This document shows, piece by piece, positions 4,615-5,075 of a DNA stretch of 5,075 bases. Under the pieces are notes generated by a model that saw nothing but the letters and a program-made list of their open reading frames with translations, was not told the DNA's origin and did not search any database. The DNA comes from Methanobacterium sp. GTDB lineage: Archaea; Methanobacteriota; Methanobacteria; Methanobacteriales; Methanobacteriaceae. Location: NCBI GenBank assembly GCA_015661405.1, contig JACWMK010000110.1, positions 1 to 5,075 on the forward strand. Reading direction: 5' to 3'. How positions within the stretch are numbered: position 1 is the first letter of the stretch; each line of letters begins with the position of its first letter. Position numbers and translations under genes: made by a program.

Positions 4615-4686
4615 AAATTAAAATATTCTTAAAATAATATATTTTTTTTATTTCTTTTCCTAGTAATAATAACATTTATCTATATT

Positions 4687-5075
4687 CTATATTTTATCCA
4701 GTAATTTTTGAAAATCAGCAAGCATTATAAGCAAATTAAATCCTTTCTCGGTAATCATATAATCACCTCGTTCATGTCTCTGCAGTATAAGGTTACAATC
4801 CACCAGTTTTTGTATATGGAAAAGTAAATTACCACCTCTCAACCCAGTTAGTTGAGAGAGCGCAGAAAAGGTCCTGGTATCGGAAGCCATTGATTTAAGT
4901 ATTTGTAGCCTCTGTATGTTTGATAATGGCTCAAGCACGCTTTTAACCATCATTTCCTCAGGAATAGCTGAAATTTCAGGTCTTTCCTCTTCATTAGTAC
5001 TGTAGATTTGAAGAGATTTAATAAGACTTAATTGTTTATTAAAAAGTGAATCAACTTGAGAGAAACAAACATCAC
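4687..5075 (-). CDS. ArsR-like winged-helix transcriptional regulator, N-terminus outside window
   Basis: The frame is open from the right edge (5075) to TAG at 4687-4689, giving 128 visible codons; the start lies outside. The first visible part is an amphipathic stretch (VDSLFNKQLSLIKSLQIY) and an acidic linker (EEERPEISAIPEE). A winged helix-turn-helix follows from about visible residue 40: VLEPLSNIQRLQILKSMAS, then FSALSQLTGLRGGNLLFHI as the recognition helix region, QKLVDCNLILQRHERGDYMI as the wing, and a final helix ending LADFQKLLDKI. This layout matches the winged-helix regulators of methanogens related to ArsR. An ATG lies at 4953 but there is no reason to start there, since coding character continues upstream. 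No metal-binding cysteine pair is seen, so metal sensing is not indicated. Its target is unknown; the palindromes at 4401-4471 are the nearest candidates (inference). Confidence 0.88.
   Translation of the reverse strand, partial: DVCFSQVDSLFNKQLSLIKSLQIYSTNEEERPEISAIPEEMMVKSVLEPLSNIQRLQILKSMASDTRTFSALSQLTGLRGGNLLFHIQKLVDCNLILQRHERGDYMITEKGFNLLIMLADFQKLLDKI

Noticed and set aside
4687..4953. Complete 88-residue regulator starting at the ATG at 4953
   Set aside because: The same frame stays open to the window edge with protein-like sequence, so the ATG is internal and the gene is larger.

Overview
The window looks like chromosomal DNA of a low-GC methanogenic archaeon, most likely of the Methanobacteriales (Methanobacterium or a relative). 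This is inferred from archaeal BRE/TATA promoters, Shine-Dalgarno sites of the GGTGAT and AGGAGGT types, a ferredoxin-type aldo/keto reductase, and a winged-helix regulator of a type I associate with Methanobacteriales. No rRNA, tRNA or CRISPR array was seen.

Positions 1-2236 form an intact regulator/enzyme module. Two identical palindromic operators (40-53 and 60-73) lie just downstream of a TATA box. They are followed by a 413-residue aldo/keto reductase with two C-terminal [4Fe-4S] clusters (193-1434), a short hairpin, a tiny, probably frameshifted ORF (1558-1648) and a TetR-type repressor (1679-2236). The simplest reading is that the TetR protein binds the operator pair and controls the reductase, or a divergent gene left of the window.

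Positions 2237-4300 are a gene graveyard. By reading the broken frames I can place five or six decayed pieces: the C-terminal end of a probable phage terminase large subunit (minus, 2360-2560); an unrecognised frame interrupted by one stop (2563-2805); a short unrecognised minus-strand ORF (2903-3073); a metallophosphoesterase N-terminal half whose start codon is displaced by a GATT duplication (3134-3602); the N-terminal part of a probable amidohydrolase on the minus strand (3571-3813), joined tail to tail to the phosphoesterase; and the C-terminal quarter to third of a catalase with four frame changes (3957-4299). Deletion, phage insertion and decay appear to have occurred here repeatedly.

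Positions 4300-5075 hold a spacer with several perfect palindromes, then a 28-residue single-membrane-helix protein with an excellent ribosome binding site (4516-4602). An A7T7 tract follows it. Last is a convergent winged-helix transcriptional regulator, whose C-terminal part is in the window and whose N-terminus lies beyond the right edge (4687-5075).

The only genes that look functional are the reductase, the TetR regulator, the 28-residue membrane protein and the winged-helix regulator.
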